NCBI RefSeq assembly: GCF_000816185.1
Contig: NZ_CP007770.1
Span: 992,001 to 1,056,000 of the forward strand
Direction: 5' to 3'
Source: Campylobacter insulaenigrae NCTC 12927
Lineage (GTDB): Bacteria; Campylobacterota; Campylobacteria; Campylobacterales; Campylobacteraceae
DNA length: 64,000 nucleotides
The stretch's first letter is position 1. Every line of letters starts with the position of its first letter. Made by a program: the position numbers and the translations under genes. Shown here piece by piece: positions 18,794 to 26,899 of the stretch. The notes under the pieces were generated by a model. The model was given only the letters and a program-made list of their open reading frames with translations, was not told where the DNA came from and searched no databases.

Positions 18794-18928
18794 TAATTAT
18801 TCCTTAATAATAATTTTTATCAAAGAATAATAATTAAAATAATATTAATTTTACATAAAACTAAGTCAATACACAAAATAGTAAAATATTTATAATTTAT
18901 AATTAAAAATTTGGATAATAAATAAAAA

Positions 18929-18954
18929 TATCCGCCATTATTCCCAATGGCGGA
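18929..18954 (-). terminator. Rho-independent terminator of the petABC operon
   Basis: On the minus strand, just after the petC stop, a perfect 9-bp GC-rich stem (TCCGCCATT / AATGGCGGA) with a 6-base loop runs into TATTTTTATTT. This is one of the clearest canonical terminators in the window and closes petA-petB-petC. Confidence 0.88.
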
Positions 18955-18963
18955 TTACAGTAA

Positions 18964-20091
18964 TTAATGAAGTTTTGACCAAACTGATCGTTTCCAACCT
19001 ATAGCAAAAATACTTAAGATCGCAAAGAAAATCATAATATAAATTCCAGTTTGCTCTCTTTCTTCTTTTTTACTATCTCCAACCTTTTCAAGATAATCAA
19101 TAACTTGAGTTTGTGATTTTTCATTTAGTCCAACTCTAGGCATAGCTGTCCCATGAATTTTCTTTTGTGGTTCATTAATAAAAATATTAAGATAATGTTC
19201 GCCTTTAGAACGAATCATCATTGATAAATCAGGAGGGGTCATGCCAAGATAATTTTTTAAATCACTCATATTAGAACTAGACATAAAACCATCGTATTTT
19301 ACATCATGACATCTTCCACAAGCATTTTCAAATACTTTTTTATTTTTTGCAAAATCAATTTCTTTCGTAATCAAAGCTGTTTTAGCTGCATCTGATAAAT
19401 CTTGATTTTTAGAATATTTTTCTTCTAATTGAGTTTTTAATGTTGCTTCAAAATCTTTTTCATAATTTATTGCCGTATCTTTTAAAAAAGCTATCAAATT
19501 AGCTAGATCACTACTATCTTGAACCTCATCACCACTTAAAGGATATGCAGGCATCAAAAAAGGATTTTCGTCATTAAATTTATGTGAAATTTGCAAAGTA
19601 TTTACAGGATCTATAATTAATGCTGCTAAAAATTTCTCATCATAAATACTACCAGCATCACTTAAATCAGGAGGGGTTACGCCTAAAGAAGAGTCCGTAA
19701 TACTAGCAGGAATTTCAGCAGCTTTCATACCATGGCAAGCCACACAATTTCCTTCAAAAATTTCCTTTCCTTTTTGAACATTAGCTTTTGAAAAATCAAT
19801 TTTAGCAATCTTTTCCCACATTTGTTTGACTTGTTGCTCTTGTTGCATTGCAGCATCTAAAGTTTTTTGAGAATTTACAATAGCTTTTTCATTTCCACTT
19901 GCTTTAGCTTCTTCCAATGCTTTTTCTTTGGTGGCTATCTCTTGTTTAAAAAATTCTTCATCTGCTTGTGCAAAATTAAAATTTACAGGAGTAGAAAGAG
20001 GATTCATAACAGAATGAGCAAAAGGTTCTACGCCCCAATACACCAAACCAGTAAAAAATACAACTACGAAAAATATTTTTAATTCTCTCAT
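18964..20091 (-). CDS. petC: Ubiquinol-cytochrome c reductase, diheme cytochrome c subunit
   Basis: Carries electrons out of the bc1 complex. The protein (375 residues from this start) has an N-terminal membrane anchor, two heme c sites (CVACHG and CGRCHD) with distal Met-containing segments (LMPAYP, AMPRVG), and a second membrane helix near the C-terminus (IYIMIFFAILSIFAIGW). I place the start at MRELKIFF, one base after the petB stop. The frame stays open 45 bases further upstream, but that would read into petB and put extra residues before the signal anchor. Diheme c subunits are usual for Campylobacterota. Confidence 0.93.
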   Translation of the reverse strand: MRELKIFFVVVFFTGLVYWGVEPFAHSVMNPLSTPVNFNFAQADEEFFKQEIATKEKALEEAKASGNEKAIVNSQKTLDAAMQQEQQVKQMWEKIAKIDFSKANVQKGKEIFEGNCVACHGMKAAEIPASITDSSLGVTPPDLSDAGSIYDEKFLAALIIDPVNTLQISHKFNDENPFLMPAYPLSGDEVQDSSDLANLIAFLKDTAINYEKDFEATLKTQLEEKYSKNQDLSDAAKTALITKEIDFAKNKKVFENACGRCHDVKYDGFMSSSNMSDLKNYLGMTPPDLSMMIRSKGEHYLNIFINEPQKKIHGTAMPRVGLNEKSQTQVIDYLEKVGDSKKEEREQTGIYIMIFFAILSIFAIGWKRSVWSKLH

Positions 20092-20092
20092 A

Positions 20093-21337
20093 TTAACCCC
20101 TTTTTCTTTCCATAATTGTAATAATTGGCAATACAACTAATAATAGCAATAAAAATACTATAGATGCATAAAATCCTATCCATGCATTAATACCTGTTGG
20201 AGGAAGTTTTCCATACACAGTTAATACAATCATATCTACCAACAAAACCCAAAACCATACAAAAAACAACGGTCTTTCATGTGCAGGTTTTACGACATCA
20301 CTTCTATCTAGCCATGGTAATAAAAAGAAAATAATTTGAGCTATACCAAAAGCAGCAAGACCTATATCAAAAGCCTTAATGCCAGCTATATCAAAGAAAA
20401 ATCCTCGTAAAACTTCATAGCTCCATAAGAAATACCACTCAGGATAAATATGTGCAGGAGTTTTTAAAGAATTGGCAGGATCAAAATTTATAGGATCCAT
20501 TGCAAAATTAAAATTAAAACTCACTAAATAGAAAAAGAAAATCATAAATAATGCAATATACATGAAATCTTTTGCTAAAAATGCGGGCCAAAAAGGGATA
20601 ACTTTAGCGCTTTTAGTATCACCTGCTAAATATTTTTCCGCTTCTAAATCAAAATCAATTTCTTCTGAAATTTCATTATTAACATGAGGAATTCTTAATG
20701 AATAAAAGTGGAAAGCTATAATCGCCAAAATCACAATAGGTAGCAGACAAACATGGAGCATAAAAAATCTTGTTAAGGTCGGATCTGAAACAGCAAAATC
20801 TCCTCTTATCCAAATAACCAACTCATCACCTATAAATGGAATTCCTCCAAAAAGTTGAGTAATAACTTGAGCAGCCCAAAAACTCATCTGTCCCCAAGGC
20901 AACATATAACCACTAAATGCCTCTGCTGAAAAAACAACAAACAATAACATTCCGCTTACCCAAATCATTTCACGACCTCTCTTATAAGAACCGTAATAAA
21001 TTCCAGTAAGCATATGAATATAAATAATCAAAAATATAACAGAAGCGGCAACTCCATGCATGTGACGCCAAAGCCATCCATATTCAACCTCTTGCATGAT
21101 AGTTTTATTAACACTATCAAAAGCCAAAGCAACATCTGGTTTATAGTACATTACTAAAAACAATCCTGAAACAAACAGTACTGCAAAAAGTGTTGTTAAT
21201 ATAACGCCCATTGCCCATAAAAAATTAATTTGTTTTGGTATCCAATATTGTGCCATTAAAACATTAAAAAGTTTATTTACGGCTAATCTTTGATCAAGCC
21301 AATCAATAATACCAGTAGCTTTTCTAATTTGCGCCAT
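20093..21337 (-). CDS. petB: Ubiquinol-cytochrome c reductase, cytochrome b subunit
   Basis: The quinol-oxidising membrane core of the bc1 complex. The 414-residue protein has two heme-b histidine pairs, in WRHMHGVAAS and IYIHMLTG on one side and FFMLHVCLL and IIAFHFYSLR on the other. The catalytic Qo-site motif PEWY is in HIYPEWYFLWSYE. It is a full-length, unsplit cytochrome b. It starts 1 base after petA ends and is followed immediately by petC. Confidence 0.97.
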   Translation of the reverse strand: MAQIRKATGIIDWLDQRLAVNKLFNVLMAQYWIPKQINFLWAMGVILTTLFAVLFVSGLFLVMYYKPDVALAFDSVNKTIMQEVEYGWLWRHMHGVAASVIFLIIYIHMLTGIYYGSYKRGREMIWVSGMLLFVVFSAEAFSGYMLPWGQMSFWAAQVITQLFGGIPFIGDELVIWIRGDFAVSDPTLTRFFMLHVCLLPIVILAIIAFHFYSLRIPHVNNEISEEIDFDLEAEKYLAGDTKSAKVIPFWPAFLAKDFMYIALFMIFFFYLVSFNFNFAMDPINFDPANSLKTPAHIYPEWYFLWSYEVLRGFFFDIAGIKAFDIGLAAFGIAQIIFFLLPWLDRSDVVKPAHERPLFFVWFWVLLVDMIVLTVYGKLPPTGINAWIGFYASIVFLLLLLVVLPIITIMERKRG

Positions 21338-21338
21338 T

Positions 21339-21842
21339 TTAAGCCTCCGCCATTATTTTTTTATATTCTGGACCTTCTTCACCCAAAACTAATTTTGTTC
21401 CATCAATTCTAAAAGGTGGAATGTCTAAAGGTCTTGGAGGAGGACCAAATATATTTTTACCACTAGTGTCAAACTCTCCTCCATGACAAGCACATTTAAA
21501 TATTCTATCACTAGGTGCATAAGCTGGAATACAGCCCAAATGCGTACAAAGTCCTATTACTACGGTATAAGCAACATCACCTACAACAACATCTCGTTTA
21601 CTATCTTTTGCCATTTCAGCATCTTTTTTTAAAATGAAAATTGGTTTTTTACGCCACTCAATAGTTCTTAATTCACCTTCTTTCATTCCAGTAAGATCAA
21701 CTGTAGTAACTCCTGCTGCTTTAACACTTGGCAATGGATCCCAAGTTTTTTTCATTGCAACTAATGAAAAAGCACCACCCACAGCAGCTACTGTTCCAAA
21801 GGCAAATCCCATAAAGCTTCGCCTGCTCTCAGATGTAGCCAT
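21339..21842 (-). CDS. petA: Ubiquinol-cytochrome c reductase, Rieske iron-sulfur subunit
   Basis: Accepts the first electron from quinol in the bc1 complex. From the ATG at 21842 the protein is 167 residues. It has a twin-arginine signal anchor (ESRRSFMGFAFGTVAAVGG) and both [2Fe-2S] motifs, CTHLGC and CACHGG, plus the GPPPRPLDIPPF loop. An open frame extends 38 codons further upstream, but the Tat signal and the AAGGAAGT ribosome site support the start given. It needs TatA, which is encoded 9 kb away in this window. Confidence 0.95.
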   Translation of the reverse strand: MATSESRRSFMGFAFGTVAAVGGAFSLVAMKKTWDPLPSVKAAGVTTVDLTGMKEGELRTIEWRKKPIFILKKDAEMAKDSKRDVVVGDVAYTVVIGLCTHLGCIPAYAPSDRIFKCACHGGEFDTSGKNIFGPPPRPLDIPPFRIDGTKLVLGEEGPEYKKIMAEA

Positions 21843-21887
21843 AATACTTCCTTTATTTTGATTTAATTTTTCAGTGTAAAAGCAAGT

Positions 21888-21893
21888 AGTGTA
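21888..21893 (-). promoter_or_regulatory. Candidate sigma70 -10 box for petABC
   Basis: On the minus strand TACACT in GATACACT follows a T-rich stretch and sits about 46 bases before the petA ATG. It lies in the gap between mnmG and petA and is the best promoter candidate there. Confidence 0.5.
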
Positions 21894-21958
21894 TCGTAAA
21901 AATAATAAATTTTTTCTTTCGCAAAATACCAAATAATAGGATAAAAAAGGTATCATTA

Positions 21959-21991
21959 AAATAATTTAGATACCAAATATCTAAATTATTT
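21959..21991 (-). terminator. Hairpin terminator at the end of mnmG
   Basis: A perfect 14-bp AT-rich inverted repeat around a CCAAA loop (plus strand) overlaps the mnmG stop codon at 21986-21988. On the minus strand the second arm ends in a U-rich run. It would separate mnmG from petA. Confidence 0.65.
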
Positions 21992-23836
21992 CTTAATTTT
22001 AATGTAAATATGCAAAATATCTAGTGCAGCTGGAGTAATTCCACTAATTTGAGAAGCAGCAAAAATCGTTGGAGGATTAAATTTCTGTAACTTTTCAACC
22101 ACCTCATTACTCAATCCACTAACTTTTGTAAAATCAAAATTCTCAGGAATTTTAAGCTCATTCAAATGTTTCATTTTTTCAATTTGTACTTTTTGCATAG
22201 CTATGTAATGATAATATTTTGCTTCATTTAAAATTTCATTTAAAGAATATTCATCCATATCTTCAAACATAGCACTTAAAGCTTTTAATTTTTCTATACT
22301 AAAACTAGCTCGCGCAACAATTTTTTGTAAAGTTACAATAGAAGTGATTTTTTCTTCATTAATATTTTGCAAAAAATCATTATTGGTGCCACTTGGAGTC
22401 CAAGCAGTTTGTAATAAGTATTCAAGACCTCTTTGTACATTTTCCTTAATGGTGCTTATATATAAAAAATCTTCATTGCTTAAAAGTCCAAAGTTGTATC
22501 CATATTCCCCAAGTCTTAAAATAGCATTTTCCTCTCTTAAAAGTAATCTATATTCAGCCCTTGAAGTAAACATTCTATAAGGTTCTTTAGTCCCTTTGGT
22601 CACCAAATCATCAATTAAAACACCTATATAAGCTTCATCTCTTCTTAGTACAAAAGCTTCTCTTTCATCTATAGCTAAAACTGCATTAATTCCTGCCATA
22701 AATCCTTGTACTGCAGCTTCTTCATAACCAGTTGTTCCATTAATTTGTCCAGCACAATATAAATTACTAATTTTTTTAGTTTCTAATGTATGTTTTAATT
22801 CTGTTGGATCAATATAATCATACTCAATAGCATATCCAAAACGTGTAATTTTAGCATTTTCAAATCCTTCAATACTACGTAACATGGCAATTTGCACCTC
22901 ATAAGGCAATGAAGTAGAAAAACCATTTATATAATATTCTGTCGCATCTTTAGTTTGTGGTTCTATAAACAAATGATGACTTTCTTTATCACTAAAACGA
23001 TTAATTTTATCTTCTATAGAAGGACAATATCTAGGACCTACCCCTTCAATTTGTCCTGTAAAAAGCGGAGCCCTATAAAAATTATCTTTTATAATTTTAT
23101 GCGTATTCAAATTTGTTCTTGCTATATAGCAAGGAAGTTGAGTAGGTTTAAATTGCTTTGTTTTAAAGCTAAAAGCCTTAGGATTTTCATCACCATATTG
23201 AATTTCCAACTTACTAAAATCAATACTTTTAGAATCCACTCGCGGACAAGTTCCAGTTTTTAATCTTCCTATTTTTAAACCACTTTGCTTTAAATATTCC
23301 CCTAATTTTACAGCCGCAAGCTCCCCTACTCTACCTGCTTGAAGTTGAGTTTCTCCTATATGAATTAATCCATTTAAAAAAGTTCCAGTTGTTAAAATAA
23401 TTTTTTTTGCAAAATATGTATTTTCTAAATTCGTTTTTACACCCATAACTGCGTTATTTTCAATAATCAAAGAAAAAACTTGCTCTTGCGAAATTTCTAA
23501 ATTATCTAATTTTAAAAGTTTATTTCTAGCACAAATTCTATAAGTATCCATATCTATTTGAGCCCTACTACCTCGCACAGCTACGCCCTTGCTTTCATTT
23601 AAAACCCTAAATTGTATTCCCGCCTCATCGGTAATTTGACCCATCAAGCCACCCATAGCATCAATCTCTTTAACTAAATGTCCTTTAGCTAAGCCTCCTA
23701 TGGCAGGATTGCAACTTGCTGCGCCTATTTGTTCTATTAAAGTTGTCAAAAGTAAAGTTTTTTTACCCATTCTAGCTGCTGCTGCACTAGCTTCAACACC
23801 AGCATGGCCACCACCTATTACAATAATGTCAAACAT
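21986..23836 (-). CDS. mnmG: tRNA uridine-5-carboxymethylaminomethyl modification enzyme MnmG (GidA)
   Basis: With MnmE, modifies U34 of several tRNAs. The 616-residue flavoprotein has the N-terminal FAD motif [20 protein letters not shown] (residues 5-24), [22 protein letters not shown] (about 42-63), [12 protein letters not shown] (about 193-204), the [20 protein letters not shown] signature (about 360-379) and [16 protein letters not shown] (about 425-440). Length matches the family. The start codon is followed by an immediate flavin fold, with no upstream extension. Confidence 0.97.
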   Translation of the reverse strand: MFDIIVIGGGHAGVEASAAAARMGKKTLLLTTLIEQIGAASCNPAIGGLAKGHLVKEIDAMGGLMGQITDEAGIQFRVLNESKGVAVRGSRAQIDMDTYRICARNKLLKLDNLEISQEQVFSLIIENNAVMGVKTNLENTYFAKKIILTTGTFLNGLIHIGETQLQAGRVGELAAVKLGEYLKQSGLKIGRLKTGTCPRVDSKSIDFSKLEIQYGDENPKAFSFKTKQFKPTQLPCYIARTNLNTHKIIKDNFYRAPLFTGQIEGVGPRYCPSIEDKINRFSDKESHHLFIEPQTKDATEYYINGFSTSLPYEVQIAMLRSIEGFENAKITRFGYAIEYDYIDPTELKHTLETKKISNLYCAGQINGTTGYEEAAVQGFMAGINAVLAIDEREAFVLRRDEAYIGVLIDDLVTKGTKEPYRMFTSRAEYRLLLREENAILRLGEYGYNFGLLSNEDFLYISTIKENVQRGLEYLLQTAWTPSGTNNDFLQNINEEKITSIVTLQKIVARASFSIEKLKALSAMFEDMDEYSLNEILNEAKYYHYIAMQKVQIEKMKHLNELKIPENFDFTKVSGLSNEVVEKLQKFNPPTIFAASQISGITPAALDILHIYIKIKK

Positions 23837-23922
23837 ATCTTGCCCTTAAATTTATAAAAAGGCAAAAATTATATAATATTTTTTTCAACAAAGTGCTTAA
23901 AACTAAATTTATAAGTTTTAGA

Positions 23923-23928
23923 TAAAAT
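23923..23928 (+). promoter_or_regulatory. Candidate sigma70 -10 box for ribE-pgeF
   Basis: TAAAAT in GATAAAAT follows T-rich runs and lies 26 bases before the ribE start. A weak ribosome site (AAGG) follows. Confidence 0.45.
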
Positions 23929-23953
23929 CCATATAAAAAATCAAGGCTTTTTA

Positions 23954-24562
23954 ATGTTTAATGGGCTTATTAGAGAGTTAGCGTTTGTAAAATCTTATCA
24001 AAATAACATTCTCACTTTAAAGGCGAAATACAAGCCAAATTTAGGCGATAGTATAGCAGTAAATGGCGCGTGTTTAAGTGTAACTAAAGTTTATCAAGAC
24101 AGCTTTAGTGTTGAACTTTCATATGAAAGCCGAACTCACATAGCTATAGAAAATTTAAAACATTACGTTCATATTGAACCTGCTTTATGTTATGGTGATA
24201 GAATTGATGGGCATTTAATGCAAGGACATATAGATGCAATTGGAGAAATCATAAAAATCCAAACAAATGAAAATGGAGTAGATTTTTATATAACAGCTCC
24301 AAAAAATATTATGCCATTTATAGCAAATAAAGGAAGTATTGGTATTGATGGGGTTAGTCTAACAATAAATGAAGTGTTTAATGATCATTTTCGCTTAACT
24401 ATCATCCCTATTACTTTTAATGAAACATTGTTTAAAAATTATATTGTAAAAAGAAGAGTAAATATAGAAAGTGACCTCTTAGCGCGCTATATTTATAAAC
24501 AAATACACTACAAAGAAAATCTTACATGGCAACAAATAGACAAAATTTCATCACTATATTAG
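23954..24562 (+). CDS. ribE: Riboflavin synthase, alpha subunit
   Basis: Makes riboflavin from two molecules of 6,7-dimethyl-8-ribityllumazine. The 202-residue protein holds two lumazine-binding repeats: repeat one with MFNGLI, GDSIAVNGACLSV and FSVELSYES; repeat two with DRIDGHLMQGHIDAIG and GSIGIDGVSLTINEV. The GHIDAIG and DGVSLTI motifs are diagnostic. Its 3' end overlaps pgeF by 37 bases in another frame. Another riboflavin gene, ribA, lies at 45.9-46.5 kb. Confidence 0.94.
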   Translation: MFNGLIRELAFVKSYQNNILTLKAKYKPNLGDSIAVNGACLSVTKVYQDSFSVELSYESRTHIAIENLKHYVHIEPALCYGDRIDGHLMQGHIDAIGEIIKIQTNENGVDFYITAPKNIMPFIANKGSIGIDGVSLTINEVFNDHFRLTIIPITFNETLFKNYIVKRRVNIESDLLARYIYKQIHYKENLTWQQIDKISSLY

Positions 24563-25203
24563 AAAATGAGCACATTAAAGCCTTTGTTGCTTTTGATAAA
24601 GATTATAGTGTTTTTAAAAAACAAATAGTTGGCGCTAGTGTATTCTCTTTTGATACAAATATTCAAACTTGTGTATTTTTAAATCAAATTCATTCCAACA
24701 TCGTAACTACTTATGAGAATAATTTTAATATAAACTGTGATGGAGTGATTAGTTATTCAAAAAATACAGCTTTATGTATTTTAAGCGCTGATTGTTTGCC
24801 TATACTTTTGTATGATCAAGATAAACAAATTATAGCTGCTTTACATTCTGGCAGACAAGGATGTTTTCAAAATATTTTAAAACAAGCTGTTTTTAAAATG
24901 CAAACTAATTTCAACAGCATTCCTAAAGACATTCAGCTTATTATTTCTGCTGGAATTTGTGCTAAAAATTATGAAATTAACGGAGAAATTTTACAATATG
25001 CTGAAAAAAAATTTCCTCAATTTCTAGAGAAAAATATGCTTGATCTTAAAAAAATGGTTAAATTTCAAGCAAATAATCTAGGTATAACTAAAATTTTGGA
25101 TATTAATATCTGCACATTTGAAGATGAAAGATTTTTTTCATATAGAAGAAATCAAACTTCAAATCGCATTGTGAGTGCAATTTATTTAAAGGATAAAATA
25201 TAA
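24526..25203 (+). CDS. pgeF: Peptidoglycan editing factor PgeF (laccase-domain, YfiH family)
   Basis: A 225-residue polyphenol-oxidase/laccase-domain protein. In E. coli YfiH/PgeF hydrolyses cytoplasmic UDP-MurNAc-L-Ser by-products so that serine does not replace alanine in the stem peptide; others report purine nucleoside phosphorylase activity. Zn-site residues are in FLNQIHSN, LSADCLPILL and AALHSGRQGC, and DINICTFED near the end matches the family. The ATG overlaps the ribE end by 37 bases; the family-typical N-terminus (TILENEHIKAF) starts soon after, so a slightly later start cannot be excluded. Confidence 0.88.
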   Translation: MATNRQNFITILENEHIKAFVAFDKDYSVFKKQIVGASVFSFDTNIQTCVFLNQIHSNIVTTYENNFNINCDGVISYSKNTALCILSADCLPILLYDQDKQIIAALHSGRQGCFQNILKQAVFKMQTNFNSIPKDIQLIISAGICAKNYEINGEILQYAEKKFPQFLEKNMLDLKKMVKFQANNLGITKILDINICTFEDERFFSYRRNQTSNRIVSAIYLKDKI

Positions 25204-25204
25204 A

Positions 25205-25411
25205 ATGTATGAAATAAGAAATTTACAAGCCTTAAAAATTTTACAAAAAGCAAGAGAGTTTTCAGATAATGATTTAAGTAACGAGCTTTTAGTAACTCAA
25301 ATTTTAAACCAAACAGTAACGCCACTTAGTACTCAAGATACTAAAGAAATTTCAAATTTTATTACAACGCTAATTGATGCAAAAGAAAAAGCAAAAATGA
25401 GTAACAAATAA
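25205..25411 (+). CDS. Small conserved-looking protein of unknown function
   Basis: A 68-residue soluble protein, predicted mostly helical, with no Cys and no signal. It starts one base after the pgeF stop, so it is probably the last gene of ribE-pgeF. I do not recognise a family. Coupling and normal codon use make a real gene likely. Confidence 0.6.
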   Translation: MYEIRNLQALKILQKAREFSDNDLSNELLVTQILNQTVTPLSTQDTKEISNFITTLIDAKEKAKMSNK

Positions 25412-25482
25412 TTTTGTTTTATATTTTTATAATAGACATTGAAGTATTTAAAAAATTTATATTATATTTATAAATAATAAAA

Positions 25483-25488
25483 TATAAT
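25483..25488 (+). promoter_or_regulatory. Sigma70 -10 box for the hemerythrin gene
   Basis: A consensus TATAAT, with T-rich sequence upstream, 38 bases before the ATG at 25526 and followed by AAGGAG. Confidence 0.6.
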
Positions 25489-25525
25489 TCATAAACTTAT
25501 AACTTTTGATAAACAAGGAGTTAAT

Positions 25526-26092
25526 ATGTTACCAAGATGGTGTGATAAATACAGCATCCATAATAAAGACATAGATGAGCAACATAAAAAACTCTTTGAA
25601 TTAGCTGCTAATGCTGAAATGATCTCTGATAAACCTATACACAAGGGACAGGTTAAATTTTTACTTGCTGATTTTTTTAACTATATGAAAGAACATTTTG
25701 CTGATGAAGAAAAATATATGGCAAAAATAGGATATCCTGATCTCCCAAACCATCAGAAAATTCACAAAAGCATAATACAATCTATGATAGATCTAATACA
25801 AAATATAAAAAGTACGAATGATTTAAAAGAAAAATTAAATATTATAGCTTCTAAATGGTTATTAGAGCATATATTGCAAGAAGATATGAAAATAGAAAAA
25901 TGGCACCAAGAGCATTTAAAAAAACAAAGTTCTATTGAAATAGAAGAAGAACCATTACAAAATACTTATAATTATATTTGCTCTTGTAAAAACAAGATTC
26001 ACAAAGTCTCATATGAGATTCACAAAAAGATTCAAACTTCAAATGTTCATTACAAATGCAAGATTTGTCAAGAATATATAAAATTAAAGTAA
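25526..26092 (+). CDS. Bacteriohemerythrin with a C-terminal four-cysteine tail
   Basis: Residues 1-130 form a hemerythrin domain that binds a di-iron centre and O2. All seven canonical ligands are present with correct spacing: His20 (DEQH), His57 and Glu61 (HFADE), His76 and His80 (HQKIH), His115 and Asp120 (EHILQED). Unlike the 130-140-residue single-domain form, this one is 188 residues. The extra tail carries a C-x-C pair (ICSCKN) and a C-x-x-C pair (YKCKICQ), suggestive of a zinc ribbon or a second metal site. O2 storage, sensing or iron-sulfur protection are possible jobs. An RHH protein gene follows after 10 bases. Confidence 0.9.
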   Translation: MLPRWCDKYSIHNKDIDEQHKKLFELAANAEMISDKPIHKGQVKFLLADFFNYMKEHFADEEKYMAKIGYPDLPNHQKIHKSIIQSMIDLIQNIKSTNDLKEKLNIIASKWLLEHILQEDMKIEKWHQEHLKKQSSIEIEEEPLQNTYNYICSCKNKIHKVSYEIHKKIQTSNVHYKCKICQEYIKLK

Positions 26093-26102
26093 AGGTTTAA
26101 AT

Positions 26103-26324
26103 ATGAAAAAACGCTATACTCTCTCACTTTCACAAGAATTATTCGATCGCTTAGATAAAACAGCTAAACTTGCTAAAAAGAAAAAAGCACAAATTTTAAG
26201 AGATGCTTTAGAAAACTATCTAGATGATATGGAAGATTTTGCCCCAGCTATTGAAGCTTTAGAAGATTTAAAAGATGGAAATAGTAAAAAGCTTGATAGC
26301 ATTATAAAAAAATTAAAATGCTAA
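26103..26324 (+). CDS. Ribbon-helix-helix (CopG/ParD-type) DNA-binding protein
   Basis: A 73-residue protein whose start, KRYTLSLSQELFDRLDKTAKLAKKKKAQILRDALENYL, has the beta-strand/helix/helix layout of RHH repressors; the alternating TLSLS strand would enter the DNA major groove. The C-terminus is a short acidic-to-basic helix. RHH proteins are often antitoxins, but no toxin gene adjoins it: the next gene is a cytochrome c. It lies 10 bases behind the hemerythrin gene and may regulate it. Function is inferred from fold only. Confidence 0.8.
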   Translation: MKKRYTLSLSQELFDRLDKTAKLAKKKKAQILRDALENYLDDMEDFAPAIEALEDLKDGNSKKLDSIIKKLKC

Positions 26325-26406
26325 TTTAGTATCAATATTTACTCAGTTATTCAAATTTAAATTGTTATTTTTCTATATAAAAAAATTAGTATTTATCTTT
26401 TTTAGA

Positions 26407-26412
26407 TATAAT
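26407..26412 (+). promoter_or_regulatory. Sigma70 -10 box for the cytochrome c-liv gene set
   Basis: Consensus TATAAT (in GATATAAT) 35 bases before the ATG at 26447, with T-rich runs upstream. It is the only obvious promoter before the run that continues through the liv genes. Confidence 0.65.
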
Positions 26413-26446
26413 CAACCCTTATTTGCTAAAACAAAGGTATATTTTT

Positions 26447-26884
26447 ATGTTACGATTGATTTTGTTTGTTTTATTTTTTACAAATTCTCTAATGGCATTT
26501 AATGTTAAATCTTTATTGACATATACATTTAATGGTAATACTAATTATGATATGCAAAAAGCTAAAAAAATATATTTTGACAACAAATGCAATGTTTGTC
26601 ATGGAGATAATGGTGGAAAATCTAATTATGGCAAAAGATCCATCAATAGTTTAACTCCCGCACAAATTAAAGGCTCACTAAAAGATTATGCCAATGGATA
26701 TTACCCTAATTCCAATACAGATAATATTCAAATGGGAATTTATGCAAAAAGACTAAGTGATAGTGATATGGATCATATTATCGCTTATTTAAAAGGACAA
26801 AATTTCTCTATGGAATTAAACCGAGAAGAATTGTTAGAAGAAGAACCAAAAGCTAAAACAAAACATGGGATATTTTTAAAATAA
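26447..26884 (+). CDS. Periplasmic monoheme cytochrome c
   Basis: From the ATG at 26447 the protein is 145 residues with an N-terminal signal (LRLILFVLFFTNSLMAF) and one heme site, CNVCHG. A YAKRLSDSDMDHIIAYLKG segment near the C-terminus resembles class I cytochrome c, and a nearby Met (QMGIY or SDMDH) could be the distal ligand. The frame is open 8 codons upstream, but AAAGGT and the signal peptide support this start. It precedes livJ, as in C. jejuni. Its redox partner is unknown. Confidence 0.88.
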   Translation: MLRLILFVLFFTNSLMAFNVKSLLTYTFNGNTNYDMQKAKKIYFDNKCNVCHGDNGGKSNYGKRSINSLTPAQIKGSLKDYANGYYPNSNTDNIQMGIYAKRLSDSDMDHIIAYLKGQNFSMELNREELLEEEPKAKTKHGIFLK

Positions 26885-26899
26885 AAAAGGAGTGTTGTT

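Noticed and set aside
18794-18928. AT-rich stretch between cfa and the petC terminator considered as a small gene or RNA
   Set aside because: Stops in all frames and no stable GC-bearing hairpin; best read as the cfa promoter region.
20092-20136. A 45-base upstream extension of petC
   Set aside because: It would overlap the end of petB and place extra residues before a clear signal anchor; the ATG one base after petB is the better start.
21843-21956. A 38-codon upstream extension of petA
   Set aside because: The Tat signal begins right at the ATG at 21842, which has its own ribosome site; the extension covers the promoter region.
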